Shown piece by piece: positions 35,351 to 44,642 of a DNA stretch of 64,000 nucleotides. Where the stretch lies: contig CAXXKR010000004.1 in assembly GCA_963674955.2 (NCBI GenBank), positions 744,001-808,000 of the forward strand, given 5' to 3'. The notes beneath the pieces are model-generated. The model saw nothing but the letters and a program-made list of their open reading frames with translations, did no database searches and had not been told where the DNA came from. This stretch comes from G963674955 sp963674955. Lineage in GTDB: Bacteria > Desulfobacterota > Desulfovibrionia > Desulfovibrionales > Desulfovibrionaceae. A program made the position numbers and the translations under genes. The stretch's first letter is position 1; each line of letters starts with the position of its first letter.

Positions 35351-35976
35351 CCGTAATCACCATTTTATTTTGGGCCGAATTGACTCGACCACAGATTATG
35401 AACGCCTGCCAGCCAGTGACGAGCGTCAAGGATAAATCCCAAATGCAAACGGTGAGTGTGTTGCAGAAAGAAAGCGCAACAAAAATCTGCTTCGAAAGAA
35501 GACAGTTCAAACAGACCCGAGGCCTATTCGCAAGCCGCATGGAAACGCGGCGGAAAAGCGGTTTAAGCCTGTTTATTGCCCTTCATTTCGGCAACTTCGG
35601 ATACAAGATCCATACGTGGGCTAAACATCAAAACTCCTTGTAATTAATATACGATGCAGTCCTGCCGCATAAACAATCGGTTGTCAACTGCTCCCGTCGC
35701 GTCGCCTGCCGGACACGCCGATACAAAACCCAAATCATTTTCGAGCGGGCGTAATCATAAGACGGGCCGCCGTCGCTGGAAGACAACCTTGGGCCTACTT
35801 TCCGGCGTGACAGGGTTTGGTCGCATGATGGGATTAGATTGGTTCCGGTTGCCTGACCAACCATATCCATCATTCCAGCATTGATTGTGAAAGGGAATGA
35901 GATTGCGGGAAGCGGCCTGGACACTTGGCGCTACGAGGCAGGAATAAATACGGTAGTTCGTTACATGAGGCCGCAC
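35351..35976. other. About 630 bases without a convincing gene
   Basis: Between the rsgA start and the ilvC terminator I find no ORF with family signatures on either strand. The base composition by eye is lower in GC than around it. The one item with a strong translation signal is a 21-codon ORF at 35563-35628. No tRNA-like cloverleaf, integrase fragment or transposase motif was recognised. The stretch is probably decayed or foreign DNA belonging to the rsgA segment. Confidence 0.6.
35563..35628 (-). CDS. Possible 21-residue peptide upstream of rsgA
   Basis: On the minus strand AAGGAG sits five bases before an ATG that opens MFSPRMDLVSEVAEMKGNKQA and stops. The ribosome site is as good as any in the window. 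It could be a leader peptide, a small protein, or the surviving first codons of a lost gene. I recognise no family. Confidence 0.3.
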   Translation of the reverse strand: MFSPRMDLVSEVAEMKGNKQA

Positions 35977-36009
35977 AAAAAAAGGCCGCGCCAAAATGAC
36001 GCGGCCTTT
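35977..36009 (-). terminator. ilvC operon terminator (copy B)
   Basis: AAAGGCCGCG / CGCGGCCTTT stem followed by seven T on the minus strand, shortly after the ilvC stop. Confidence 0.9.
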
Positions 36010-36029
36010 CAACTTCTGGATTTATCCGG

Positions 36030-37019
<990 letters not shown>

Positions 37020-37051
37020 TCCTTCTCCTAAAAACAGTGTGTCCGTATATT

Positions 37052-37543
37052 TTATTCGCCGTTGGGCTGCATGGCTCTGCTGAGCGACGACATGCCGCTC
37101 CTTGCGACTTCCTTGATTCCGAAGCGATTCAACAGCTTGAGCACCGCATCGGTCTTGCCTTTATCCCCTGTGGCCTCGATGGTCAACTCGTCAAGCCCCA
37201 CGTCCACCACCTTGCAGCGGAAGATATCCACGATTCTGAGAATCTCGGCCCGCTTCGCACCTTCGGCGTTCAGCTTGATGAGAACCATCTCGCGCTCCAC
37301 CGAGGCGGCGTGGCTCAAATCACGGACCTTGATGACTGTGACCAGTTTCCTGAGCTGTTTGACAATCTGTTCGATGATCTGTTCATCGCCCTGGGTGGTG
37401 ATGGTCATCCTGGATACGCCCTCCTCCATTGTGGGGGCGACGTTCAGGGACTCGATGTTGAAGCCCCGGCCACTGAACAGTCCGGCGACCCTTGAAAGGA
37501 CGCCCGGCTCGTTTTCAACGGTAACTGATAATATGTGCCGCAT
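37052..37543 (-). CDS. ilvN: Acetolactate synthase regulatory subunit
   Basis: The 163-residue small subunit carries the N-terminal ACT domain (VENEPGVLSRVAGLFSGRGFNIESL) and the C-terminal ALS_ss domain (KVRDLSHAASVEREMVLIKL). It activates the catalytic subunit and confers valine feedback. It lies between ilvB (11-base gap) and ilvC. Confidence 0.95.
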   Translation of the reverse strand: MRHILSVTVENEPGVLSRVAGLFSGRGFNIESLNVAPTMEEGVSRMTITTQGDEQIIEQIVKQLRKLVTVIKVRDLSHAASVEREMVLIKLNAEGAKRAEILRIVDIFRCKVVDVGLDELTIEATGDKGKTDAVLKLLNRFGIKEVARSGMSSLSRAMQPNGE

Positions 37544-37554
37544 AACTTCAACTC

Positions 37555-39246
37555 CTAGACAAGAAGCATTTCAGTGAGTGAGGCCCCGGCCGGAACCATT
37601 GGGTAGACATTCTCCTCCCTCTCGACACGGACATCCACGATGACCGGCATGTCCAGGGCGAAGGCCTTCTTGAGGGTCGGGACCACGTCCTTCTTGTCCG
37701 TGACCCTGAATCCGGCGGCTCCGTATGCCTCGGCCAGCTTGACGAAATCAGGTTGCGCGTCCATGCAGGTCTCGCAGTAGTTCTTGTCGTAGAACAACTC
37801 CTGCCACTGGCGGACCATGCCCAGATAGCCGTTGTTCAGGATGACTATCTTGACCGGCAGCTTGTTGCAGACCACGGTGGTCAGTTCCTGGATGCACATC
37901 TGGATGGAGCCGTCTCCGGCCACGTCGATGACCAGCTTGTCCGGAAAGGCAGCCTGGGCGCCCATAGCGGCGGGAAAGCCATAGCCCATTGTGCCCAGAC
38001 CGCCGGAGCTTAGAAATGTATTGGGTTTCTTGACCTTGTAGAACTGGGCCGCCCACATCTGGTTCTGTCCGACCTCGGTGACGATAATGGCGTCCCCCTT
38101 GGTCAGTTCGTAAATTTGCTCGACCACGTATTGCGGCTTGATGGCTTTGCCCTCGTTCGAATAGGTCAGGGGGTGTTCCTTGCGCCAATCCTTGACCTGC
38201 TTGACCCACTTGGCGTGGTCCTTTTCCCAGTCATGCTCGTCCAAGGTCTTCTCAAGCTCGGTCTTGAGGGCGGCCAACGCGCTCTTGCAGTCCGCGACCA
38301 GGGGCACGTGCACGGACACGTTCTTTTGGATGGATGTGGGGTCGATGTCGATGTGGACAATGGTCGCCTTGGGAGCGAAGGTGTCCACCTTGCCGGTCAC
38401 GCGGTCGTCGAAACGAGCGCCTATTGCCAAAAGCAGATCAGCGTTGTTGATGGCCATGTTGGCGGCATAGGTGCCGTGCATTCCGAGCATGCCCAGAAAA
38501 AGATCGTCGTCGCCCGGAAACGCGCCCAGTCCCATGAGAGTGGAAGTGACGGGGATGTTGAGTTTCTGGCCCAGCCAGGTCAACTCCTCATGGCTTTGGG
38601 AGGAAATCACGCCGCCGCCCGAATAAATGATGGGCCGCTTGGCGTTCTTGATGAGATTGGCGACCTTCTTGATCTGGCCCAGATGCGGCTTGTAGGTGGG
38701 ATTGTAGCTGCGCAGCTTGGCTTCCTTGGGGTACTTGAACTCCGTCTTCCGCTGCATGACGTCCTTGGGCAGGTCGACCAGAACCGGGCCGGGCCTGCCG
38801 GAACGGGCAAGATAGAAAGCCTGTTTTATCGTATGGGCCAAGTCCTTGACGTCCTTGACCAGATAATTGTGCTTGGTGCAGGGCCTGGTTATGCCGACAA
38901 TGTCCACTTCCTGAAAGGCGTCGTTGCCGATAAGGGGAGTGGGCACTTGCCCTGTGAAAATGACGACCGGTATGGAGTCCATGTAGGCGGTGGCGATTCC
39001 GGTAACCGTATTGGTGGCTCCCGGACCGGAGGTGACAAGGCATACGCCCACGTCACCTGTGGCGCGGGCGTAGCCGTCGGCAGCATGTATGGCGCCCTGT
39101 TCGTGGCGCACTAGGATATGCTTAATGGAGTGCTTCGGCAGCTCGTCATAAATGTCGATTACGGCTCCGCCGGGGAAACCGAAAACAAGATCAACTCCTT
39201 CCTTCTCAAGACATTTCAATAAAATCTGAGCGCCGGTGAGCTCCAT
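37555..39246 (-). CDS. ilvB: Acetolactate synthase catalytic subunit
   Basis: The ThDP enzyme condenses two pyruvates, or pyruvate with 2-oxobutyrate. The 563 residues show the catalytic Glu region (LVRHEQGAIHAADGYARATG), the central FAD-binding domain (GARFDDRVTG), and the ThDP motif GDGSIQMCIQEL..NN in the C-terminal domain. It abuts the DUF465 gene, and probably shares its transcript. Confidence 0.97.
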   Translation of the reverse strand: MELTGAQILLKCLEKEGVDLVFGFPGGAVIDIYDELPKHSIKHILVRHEQGAIHAADGYARATGDVGVCLVTSGPGATNTVTGIATAYMDSIPVVIFTGQVPTPLIGNDAFQEVDIVGITRPCTKHNYLVKDVKDLAHTIKQAFYLARSGRPGPVLVDLPKDVMQRKTEFKYPKEAKLRSYNPTYKPHLGQIKKVANLIKNAKRPIIYSGGGVISSQSHEELTWLGQKLNIPVTSTLMGLGAFPGDDDLFLGMLGMHGTYAANMAINNADLLLAIGARFDDRVTGKVDTFAPKATIVHIDIDPTSIQKNVSVHVPLVADCKSALAALKTELEKTLDEHDWEKDHAKWVKQVKDWRKEHPLTYSNEGKAIKPQYVVEQIYELTKGDAIIVTEVGQNQMWAAQFYKVKKPNTFLSSGGLGTMGYGFPAAMGAQAAFPDKLVIDVAGDGSIQMCIQELTTVVCNKLPVKIVILNNGYLGMVRQWQELFYDKNYCETCMDAQPDFVKLAEAYGAAGFRVTDKKDVVPTLKKAFALDMPVIVDVRVEREENVYPMVPAGASLTEMLLV

Positions 39247-39477
39247 TTATCCCTCCGAATTTCGATATTTGTCCAATATGACTTGCAATTTGGTCTTTCC
39301 AGCAAGCTTCTTCTTCTTGAGCGCTATGACTTCCTGCTGCTGAGTAGGACTCAGGTAAGCCTTGCCCTCGAATTTCTCGAGCATGGCCTCGAATTCACCA
39401 TGTTGATCCCAAAGAGCCTTAAGTTCCGTGTCCTGCCCAGCAAATTTTTCGATTAGTGCAAGATCTGCGGCTTCCAT
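39247..39477 (-). CDS. DUF465 (YdcH-like) small coiled protein
   Basis: The 76-residue helical protein shows the DUF465 pattern (LWDQHGEFEAMLEKFEGKAYLSPTQQQEVIALKKKKLAGKTKLQVIL). Its function is unknown. An upstream in-frame ATG at 39537 would overlap the DUF167 gene; ATG 39477 has AAGGAG at six bases and is chosen. The stop touches the ilvB start. Confidence 0.88.
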   Translation of the reverse strand: MEAADLALIEKFAGQDTELKALWDQHGEFEAMLEKFEGKAYLSPTQQQEVIALKKKKLAGKTKLQVILDKYRNSEG

Positions 39478-39509
39478 AAGTTGCTCCTTTGCTATATGGT
39501 TGCTTTTGT

Positions 39510-39827
39510 TTACACTTTGGGGACAATATGCTCCCAAAGCGGTTCCTTGTCACTTTCCACCAAAAGATCTTTCTTCCTGCTCGCCCGCCCCGAGACCAGG
39601 GTCACCTGCCCTTTCTTGAGATTCAGGCTGGCAGCCACGAAGCCGACCAGGGCCTTGTTGGCCTTGTTGTCCACGGCCGGGGCTTTCAGGCGAACCTTGA
39701 GGCAACCCTGATATATTCCGGCAATCCCCTCCTGTTTGGCTCCGGGCTGAACCCAGACCGCAACCAGCCATTTGCAGTCTCCCAGACTGCGGACAAAATC
39801 AGGTAAACGGTTCTTCTCTTGGATGAT
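39510..39827 (-). CDS. DUF167 (YggU-like) family protein with no standard start codon
   Basis: The minus-strand frame encodes a clear DUF167 protein of about 105 residues: VQPGAKQEGIAG, KVRLKAPAVDNKANKALVGFVA, KKGQVTLVSGRASRKKDL. Between the in-frame stop upstream and the conserved core there is no ATG, GTG or TTG. The reading IQEKNRLPDFVRS begins at ATC codons (39825-39827 or 39822-39824), just after the divIVA stop and an AAGGA. Either ATC is used or the start is mutated or miscalled. Function unknown; YggT and DUF167 genes often sit together. Confidence 0.8.
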   Translation of the reverse strand: MIQEKNRLPDFVRSLGDCKWLVAVWVQPGAKQEGIAGIYQGCLKVRLKAPAVDNKANKALVGFVAASLNLKKGQVTLVSGRASRKKDLLVESDKEPLWEHIVPKV

Positions 39828-39829
39828 CC

Positions 39830-40333
39830 TTACTCGACCTTTTTCAAATATGTGAGTTTGGCCTCAAGGGCCTCCAACTTCTCATTTTCCGGGCTCTCGT
39901 CCTCAAGCAGACGAAAATGCGTTTCAAGCAAACCTTCAAGCTGGGCCTTGAACTGGGTGCGCTGCCTTTTCATGGCCTCGACCTCCTCGGAAATCTGCGC
40001 TAGCCGGTTATGGCCCTGCTGAACCATCTTGTCCGCCTTGGCCCGAGCCTCTTCAAGAATGATCTGCGCCTCCCTGCCGGCGCTGACCTTAAGGTCATCA
40101 ACCATTTTTTGGGTGCTCATCAAGGTGTCGCGCAAGGTTTCGTCGCGTTGCCTGTACTCGCGCATCTGGGCTTCAAGCTTCTTGATCTTCTTTATTTTTT
40201 CTCTGTTAACCTCTGCCGCGCGACCGATGACCTCGGCAATATCCATGAGAAACTGGTCAACCTCGATCCGGGAGTACCCCAGCGGCTGGCGGTTGAATTT
40301 CTTGTTCAGGATATCAATCTTGGAAACGGACAT
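39830..40333 (-). CDS. DivIVA-domain protein
   Basis: The 167-residue protein starts with the DivIVA membrane-curvature motif (SKIDILNKKFNRQPLGYSRIEVDQFL) and continues as a long coiled coil (about residues 25-140). DivIVA proteins mark poles and septa or act in early envelope-linked processes; the role outside Gram-positives is poorly known. ATG 40333 follows GGAGG; an upstream ATG at 40411 would overlap yggT and is rejected. Confidence 0.88.
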   Translation of the reverse strand: MSVSKIDILNKKFNRQPLGYSRIEVDQFLMDIAEVIGRAAEVNREKIKKIKKLEAQMREYRQRDETLRDTLMSTQKMVDDLKVSAGREAQIILEEARAKADKMVQQGHNRLAQISEEVEAMKRQRTQFKAQLEGLLETHFRLLEDESPENEKLEALEAKLTYLKKVE

Positions 40334-40352
40334 CAGCGACTCCCTCCGGGGA

Positions 40353-40652
40353 TTAACCGGCACGCATCGAATAGGACAAATCCATAAGGTTGTTGACCAG
40401 GAAAATTTCAAGGACCTGGATTACCAAAATCACCAAGATCGGCGACAGGTCGAACCCGCCCACGACGACGAAGGGCAGTTTGCGCCTAACCCACTGAAAT
40501 ACCGGCTCGGTCATATTTCTCAAAAACCTGACGATGGGGTTGTAGGGATCGGGATTTACCCAGGTTATCAAGGCGGAAATGATTACCACCCACATGTACA
40601 AGGTCAAAACAATATCAAGAACCCGCGCAATGGCAAGAATGAGATGCGACAT
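40353..40652 (-). CDS. YggT family membrane protein
   Basis: The 99-residue protein has two membrane segments around a central amphipathic loop (ARVLDIVLTLYMWVVIISALITWVNPDPYNPIVRFL and ILVILVIQVLEIFLVNNL), the YggT pattern. It is linked to ion homeostasis or division in other bacteria. An AGGAGG site precedes the ATG. It heads the yggT-divIVA-DUF167-DUF465-ilvBNC unit. Confidence 0.9.
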   Translation of the reverse strand: MSHLILAIARVLDIVLTLYMWVVIISALITWVNPDPYNPIVRFLRNMTEPVFQWVRRKLPFVVVGGFDLSPILVILVIQVLEIFLVNNLMDLSYSMRAG

Positions 40653-40738
40653 TAATCCTCCTGAATAAACTGCTCTGCATCAAAGCAGGCACGGTAGCCA
40701 TAAATTGGCACACTGGGTTTCAAGAATCAAGCACTAAA

Positions 40739-41416
40739 CTACAAAAACCCGCCTCTGCGCCAGGCCATTTTCATGCAGGCGCGCAACTCCTGAAATCCGG
40801 GAACATAAAGATCCCCATTCAGGTATTTATCCTTGTAAGACCAAAACCTTACACCAGCCGCTCTGGCGGTCTTCCGGTCAACCTCAGAGTCGCCGATAAA
40901 AACAATGTCCGACAAATCCATGCGCCAAGCCTTGGCGATCATGTGCACTCCCTCGGGATGCGGCTTGGGCCTGCTGACGACCATCGAAGTGACGACCGGG
41001 GAAAAGTAGTCGCCGAATCCCATGGCGTCGCTGACCAGATCCATTGTGTCGGTGCGGCTGGTGTTCACGGCCATGAGCACGCCAACACTCCTGAGCCATT
41101 CCAAAAGCTCCATAAGGTCCGGCTCCCGCTCCAGGTACGGAATCACGTCGCGGTAGTCGAAGTCCGCCCTGTGGCGAAGAGCCTCATCGTACTTTTCAGG
41201 CGGCAGGATGTGCTTGAGGGACTCGAAGACATTGTGCGTGTGTGCGAAATGCGCCTCTTCGGCGGTCATGGGCTCCAGGCCGAAACGCTCCCGGAACGAA
41301 TTGTAATACCAGACATTGGCCTTGTACGAATTGATCAGGACTCCGTCGCAATCGAAAATTATGCCCTGCACACTGGTCAGAAGCGAGGGATTCATCAGGT
41401 CGTTCAAAATAATCAA
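40739..41416 (-). CDS. HAD-superfamily phosphatase
   Basis: The 225-residue enzyme has HAD motif I (IIFDCDGVL, catalytic DxD), motif II (VNTSRTD), a lysine in the PKPHPEG segment, and motif IV (VFIGDSEVDRKTA). The helical cap follows motif I, as in phosphoglycolate phosphatase and related sugar phosphatases. The substrate is not predictable. The start is TTG with GGGAGA at five bases; ATG 41395 is an alternative. Confidence 0.86.
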   Translation of the reverse strand: MIILNDLMNPSLLTSVQGIIFDCDGVLINSYKANVWYYNSFRERFGLEPMTAEEAHFAHTHNVFESLKHILPPEKYDEALRHRADFDYRDVIPYLEREPDLMELLEWLRSVGVLMAVNTSRTDTMDLVSDAMGFGDYFSPVVTSMVVSRPKPHPEGVHMIAKAWRMDLSDIVFIGDSEVDRKTARAAGVRFWSYKDKYLNGDLYVPGFQELRACMKMAWRRGGFL

Positions 41417-41446
41417 AGCTGTCTCCCGAAATTGAGCGGATCTAGT

Positions 41447-42232
41447 CTACCCGATTATGGCCACGGCCAGTTGCCTTTCATACAGTTTGTCGCCGCCCTC
41501 GGCCGATCCGAGGAGTTTCCAGGCCGGAGCCCTTGCGACCATGAGGCCTTCGGGCAATCCCGAATCATCGGCTGCCGCCTGAAATTCAAGGCCATCTTCC
41601 CGCCAGCTTTCCACGGCGTCTAAACTGGAGACCAGCAAAACGGCATCATCCGGCAGGAAAGGGACAAGGGCCGCCAGGACCGGCTTCCAGGGAAGAGCCA
41701 TGTCCTCGGTGCCGGGGACGTTCAAATTGGCAATGGTCTTGCCCAGGTTCACAGCGCCTTGTTCCCGGTCGTCTTCACTGTCCACGCCAAGGCTTTGGCC
41801 GAACTTTTCCCAGGAACTCTTCACGCCGCTCTCCAAACCCTTCAGCTCGATGAGCCTCTGCTCGTAGAACCAAGCCAAAAGCAGCTGAAATTGGGCCTTG
41901 GACCGCTCTGCCGAATCATCTTCATCATCGCTGGTCGAATGCTTCAGCCTGTCCATGAGTTCGGACTGGATGGAAAGGGATGTCCCCGAATAATGGTCGT
42001 CGATGCCTTGCGCTCCGAAATAGGCGATCTGGTGGGGGTCCTTGAACTGTTCGCCGAAACTCATGCAGTCCTGAATGATCTTCCGGGCCGTGCGGGGCTC
42101 TATGGGCAGACCTTCGGGCCGAAATGAGGGACCCTGGGATTCGTCGGAGTATCCGGGATCAAAGAACAGTCCGCCATCCACCGGCGGGAAAGAGGATAGT
42201 TCCGGATGCATATGGGGAAAATACAAAAACAT
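41447..42232 (-). CDS. Acidic protein of unknown function
   Basis: I do not recognise this 261-residue soluble protein. It begins MFLYFPHMHPELSS, has an acidic Asp/Ser stretch in the middle (STSDDEDDSAERSK), a helical region (FQLLLAWFYEQRLIELKGLE) and a C-terminal beta-rich part (AVLLVSSLDAVESWRED). An AAGGAG site supports ATG 42232; the longer reading from 42265 lacks one. It sits next to a cysteine-rich gene on the same strand and may act with it. Confidence 0.72.
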   Translation of the reverse strand: MFLYFPHMHPELSSFPPVDGGLFFDPGYSDESQGPSFRPEGLPIEPRTARKIIQDCMSFGEQFKDPHQIAYFGAQGIDDHYSGTSLSIQSELMDRLKHSTSDDEDDSAERSKAQFQLLLAWFYEQRLIELKGLESGVKSSWEKFGQSLGVDSEDDREQGAVNLGKTIANLNVPGTEDMALPWKPVLAALVPFLPDDAVLLVSSLDAVESWREDGLEFQAAADDSGLPEGLMVARAPAWKLLGSAEGGDKLYERQLAVAIIG

Positions 42233-42273
42233 GGATATCAACTCCTTAAAAGTCGCGCCCCTCAAGGCGGAAC

Positions 42274-42654
42274 TTATTTTTTTCCTTCAGCCCCGCAGGG
42301 CTGAAAATTAATACAAACTCCGTCGCAGGGGGGCAAGGCCTTGAGGCACAGGCATTCATGGAGATGAACGCAACCGGGCAATTCCCCGCTGCCGTCATGG
42401 CGGTAGTCGCGGCAACCCCATTCCTCCCGAGCCAGTCTCTCAAATTTAACCTTCCATATCTTTGCGGCCTCGGCCGGCTCAAGATTGAAGTTGTCGGCGC
42501 GGCCAATGTAATCCTCGTAGGCCTCTTCCCACCCAGTGAATACAGCACAACGCCAGCCCTCTTCAAGACCGGGATTCAGCTTTTCGCCGTACAGGCATGC
42601 GCCCTGCCGATAAAATCGACAGCCTGTGCCGGAAAATCTGCTCACCTTGCCCAT
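42274..42654 (-). CDS. Cysteine-rich protein of unknown function
   Basis: The 126-residue protein contains ten cysteines. Three lie near the N-terminus in GCRFYRQGAC..WRC, a spacing reminiscent of a CCCH-type zinc knuckle. Seven lie in the last 50 residues. The middle is charged and helical (TGWEEAYEDYIGRADNFNL). It probably binds zinc or a cluster. No signal peptide is present. It stands upstream of the acidic unknown gene with a 41-base gap. Confidence 0.72.
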   Translation of the reverse strand: MGKVSRFSGTGCRFYRQGACLYGEKLNPGLEEGWRCAVFTGWEEAYEDYIGRADNFNLEPAEAAKIWKVKFERLAREEWGCRDYRHDGSGELPGCVHLHECLCLKALPPCDGVCINFQPCGAEGKK

Positions 42655-42737
42655 GATTCATTCCAACTGAATTTCATCCCCGGCAACTTACATGCAAACT
42701 TCGGCCTCGTCGATATTCCCGTGGCGGCAGTATGGCC

Positions 42738-42766
42738 TTGACCTGCCATAAAGCCGGGTGTATAGC
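42738..42766 (+). promoter_or_regulatory. tatA: tatA promoter
   Basis: TTGACC and TATAGC are separated by 17 bases, about 50 bases before the tatA start. Confidence 0.6.
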
Positions 42767-42814
42767 GGGAATCTGCATTAATCATTCGGCAATCAACACC
42801 TTGGAGGCAATATA

Positions 42815-43021
42815 ATGATCGGCGGTCTCGGCATTTGGGAACTGATACTTATCCTGCTCATCGTGCTCGTTATTTTCGGGGCCAACAAGCTCCCCGAACT
42901 TGGCGGCGGAATCGGCAAGGCCATCAAGAATTTCAGAAAAGCCACCAACGAACCCGATGAAATAGATGTCACTCCCAAAAATGAGGGAGAGGATGATTCC
43001 AAAAAGGAATCCGACAAGTAA
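42815..43021 (+). CDS. tatA: Sec-independent protein translocase subunit TatA
   Basis: TatA forms the pore of the twin-arginine pathway for folded proteins. The 68 residues show an N-terminal membrane helix (IWELILILLIVLVIFG), the hinge, and the amphipathic helix (NKLPELGGGIGKAIKNFRKA) with an acidic tail. GGAGG precedes the ATG. No tatB or tatC is next to it. Confidence 0.93.
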   Translation: MIGGLGIWELILILLIVLVIFGANKLPELGGGIGKAIKNFRKATNEPDEIDVTPKNEGEDDSKKESDK

Positions 43022-43044
43022 CCGACAATTTTCTATAAGGAAAC

Positions 43045-43077
43045 AAACCCGGAGGCGAAAGCTTTCGGGTTTTCTTT
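43045..43077 (+). terminator. Terminator after tatA
   Basis: AAACCCG / CGGGTTT stem with an inner GC-GAAA-GC hairpin and a T-rich tail (TTTTCTTTT). Confidence 0.8.
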
Positions 43078-43093
43078 TGCCCTTGGCCCGAAA

Positions 43094-43660
43094 TCAGTGT
43101 TCATCGTTTTCGGGAATAAGCGCGACACCCTTCCGCAGATAATAAGCTCCGGAAAGGATGGTCAAGACAGCCGTAATCAGAACCACGATGTTCTGAATCA
43201 TTGGATAATCAAGTTCGAATGTCTTCTGAAACATAACGAACAGGACCAGAAATATCTGGGCCACGGTGGTCATCTTGCTGGTCCAGATGGGGTCGATCCT
43301 GTCCTTGATCTCAACGCCCCAAAAGTTGAGCACGCCCAGCCCGCCGACGATTATCACGTCGCGGCTGACGACCAGAATGACGAACCATTGCGGCAGCCAG
43401 CCTTGCAGGGACAGGCAAATGAAGGAAGTGACAAGCAGAATCTTGTCGGCGAGAGGGTCCAGCATGGCCCCGAAACGCGACTTCTGTTTCAGCACCCTGG
43501 CCAGCACCCCGTCCAGGGCATCGGTCAGCCCGGCCACGCCGAACAGAATCCAGGCCAGGTCAAATCGGTTGTTCTGAAAGGCGATCACGAACCCTGGGGT
43601 CAGCAAGACCCTGCTGATGGTCAACAGATTGGCTATCGTCCAATTGGTTTCCCTGACCAA
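43094..43660 (-). CDS. pgsA: CDP-diacylglycerol-glycerol-3-phosphate 3-phosphatidyltransferase
   Basis: PgsA makes phosphatidylglycerol phosphate, the precursor of phosphatidylglycerol. The 188-residue membrane protein has the CDP-alcohol transferase motif DALDGVLARVLKQKSRFGAMLDPLADK (DGxxAR..G..D..D) and four to five membrane helices. The TTG start follows GGAGG. It lies 24 bases after the DUF2066 gene. Confidence 0.92.
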   Translation of the reverse strand: MVRETNWTIANLLTISRVLLTPGFVIAFQNNRFDLAWILFGVAGLTDALDGVLARVLKQKSRFGAMLDPLADKILLVTSFICLSLQGWLPQWFVILVVSRDVIIVGGLGVLNFWGVEIKDRIDPIWTSKMTTVAQIFLVLFVMFQKTFELDYPMIQNIVVLITAVLTILSGAYYLRKGVALIPENDEH

Positions 43661-43684
43661 AACAACCTCCTAGCGCCTGGGCAG

Positions 43685-44617
43685 TTAGTTCTGATCCCCT
43701 GAAAAACCAAGTTCCGAAAAGGTAAAATTCAACCCGCGGCCGGGGAGGTACTCCCTGAGCTTCAACTTCAACAGTTGCAGGTCCGTGACCCGAACGCTCC
43801 ATTTGGCGGTGATGCCTGAGTTGCGCATCTCAAGATCAAGAAGTTCGGATTCTTCGACAACGCCTTCCCATCCGGCCAGCACGCGATCGAACTCGTAAAC
43901 TCCGTCAGGCATGAACCAGCCGGAAACCTTGAGGATTTCGGAAGCCGGACCCGCGCCGTAAGTATCCTGGCCCGAAAAATATCTGCCCCAAAGGGCGATC
44001 CAGACCGAAGACAAATCCTCACTGCTGCTGGTCCACTTGTTCTCTGAAGTGCGCAGGACTCCTTCCCAGCGGCCGTCCACCTCGCGCATGAGGCTCAGTT
44101 CCGGCAGCACTCCCTCGGCATGACGAATTCCCGACAGGATCAACAGTCCCTTCAAGCGGTCGGCCTCGTCGGGAGCCTCAAGACCTGTAACCCTTATGGC
44201 TGCAGTCTTGTTCTTGGCGCAAGTATAGTAAATCCCCATCTTTTGGAGCATTTCCCGCAAGGCGCGACGGTTTACGTCCACATCGACCTCAAGGGCCAGG
44301 CCCTCGTTGGAGGCCTTGGAGGAGATTTCCCTGTACCCTGTCACGTACTGCCCGGCGGTGTCTCCGAGGTATTCCCTGAGCAAATCCTGGCGTGTGGCCG
44401 AGACAACGCATGGAAGAATCTTCACAGCGTCCTGAAAGACCGCCTCGCCAAAGGCCATGTCCAGGGCTTGGTTGCGCAATTCAAGTCCGGCCACGCCCTC
44501 TTCGGCGACCTTGAAGACCTGTACTTCGGCCGCAAAAGCCCGACCCGGCACTGCTTTCCCGGGAAGAACAAGAAGAACGGCAAAAACAGACAAGAAGAAC
44601 AGATGTTTCATGAGCAT
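43685..44617 (-). CDS. Exported DUF2066-domain protein
   Basis: The 310-residue product has an N-terminal signal peptide (LFFLSVFAVLLVLPGKAV) and a DUF2066-like body (LELRNQALDMAFGEAVFQDAVKIL...YVTGYREISSKASNEGLALEVDVDVNRRALREML). A C-terminal beta domain follows. Its function is unknown; it is periplasmic or outer-membrane associated. It is cotranscribed with an LPP20-like gene and pgsA. Confidence 0.75.
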   Translation of the reverse strand: MLMKHLFFLSVFAVLLVLPGKAVPGRAFAAEVQVFKVAEEGVAGLELRNQALDMAFGEAVFQDAVKILPCVVSATRQDLLREYLGDTAGQYVTGYREISSKASNEGLALEVDVDVNRRALREMLQKMGIYYTCAKNKTAAIRVTGLEAPDEADRLKGLLILSGIRHAEGVLPELSLMREVDGRWEGVLRTSENKWTSSSEDLSSVWIALWGRYFSGQDTYGAGPASEILKVSGWFMPDGVYEFDRVLAGWEGVVEESELLDLEMRNSGITAKWSVRVTDLQLLKLKLREYLPGRGLNFTFSELGFSGDQN

Positions 44618-44642
44618 AATCAGACATATCCCGTTTCAGGCC

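Noticed and set aside
35343..35540. 65-codon frame overlapping the rsgA start
   Set aside because: Cys-rich, no domain, no ribosome site; probably chance.
35628..35924. 98-codon open frame in the gene-poor stretch
   Set aside because: No ribosome site, no family resemblance, and odd amino acid mix; treated as non-coding.
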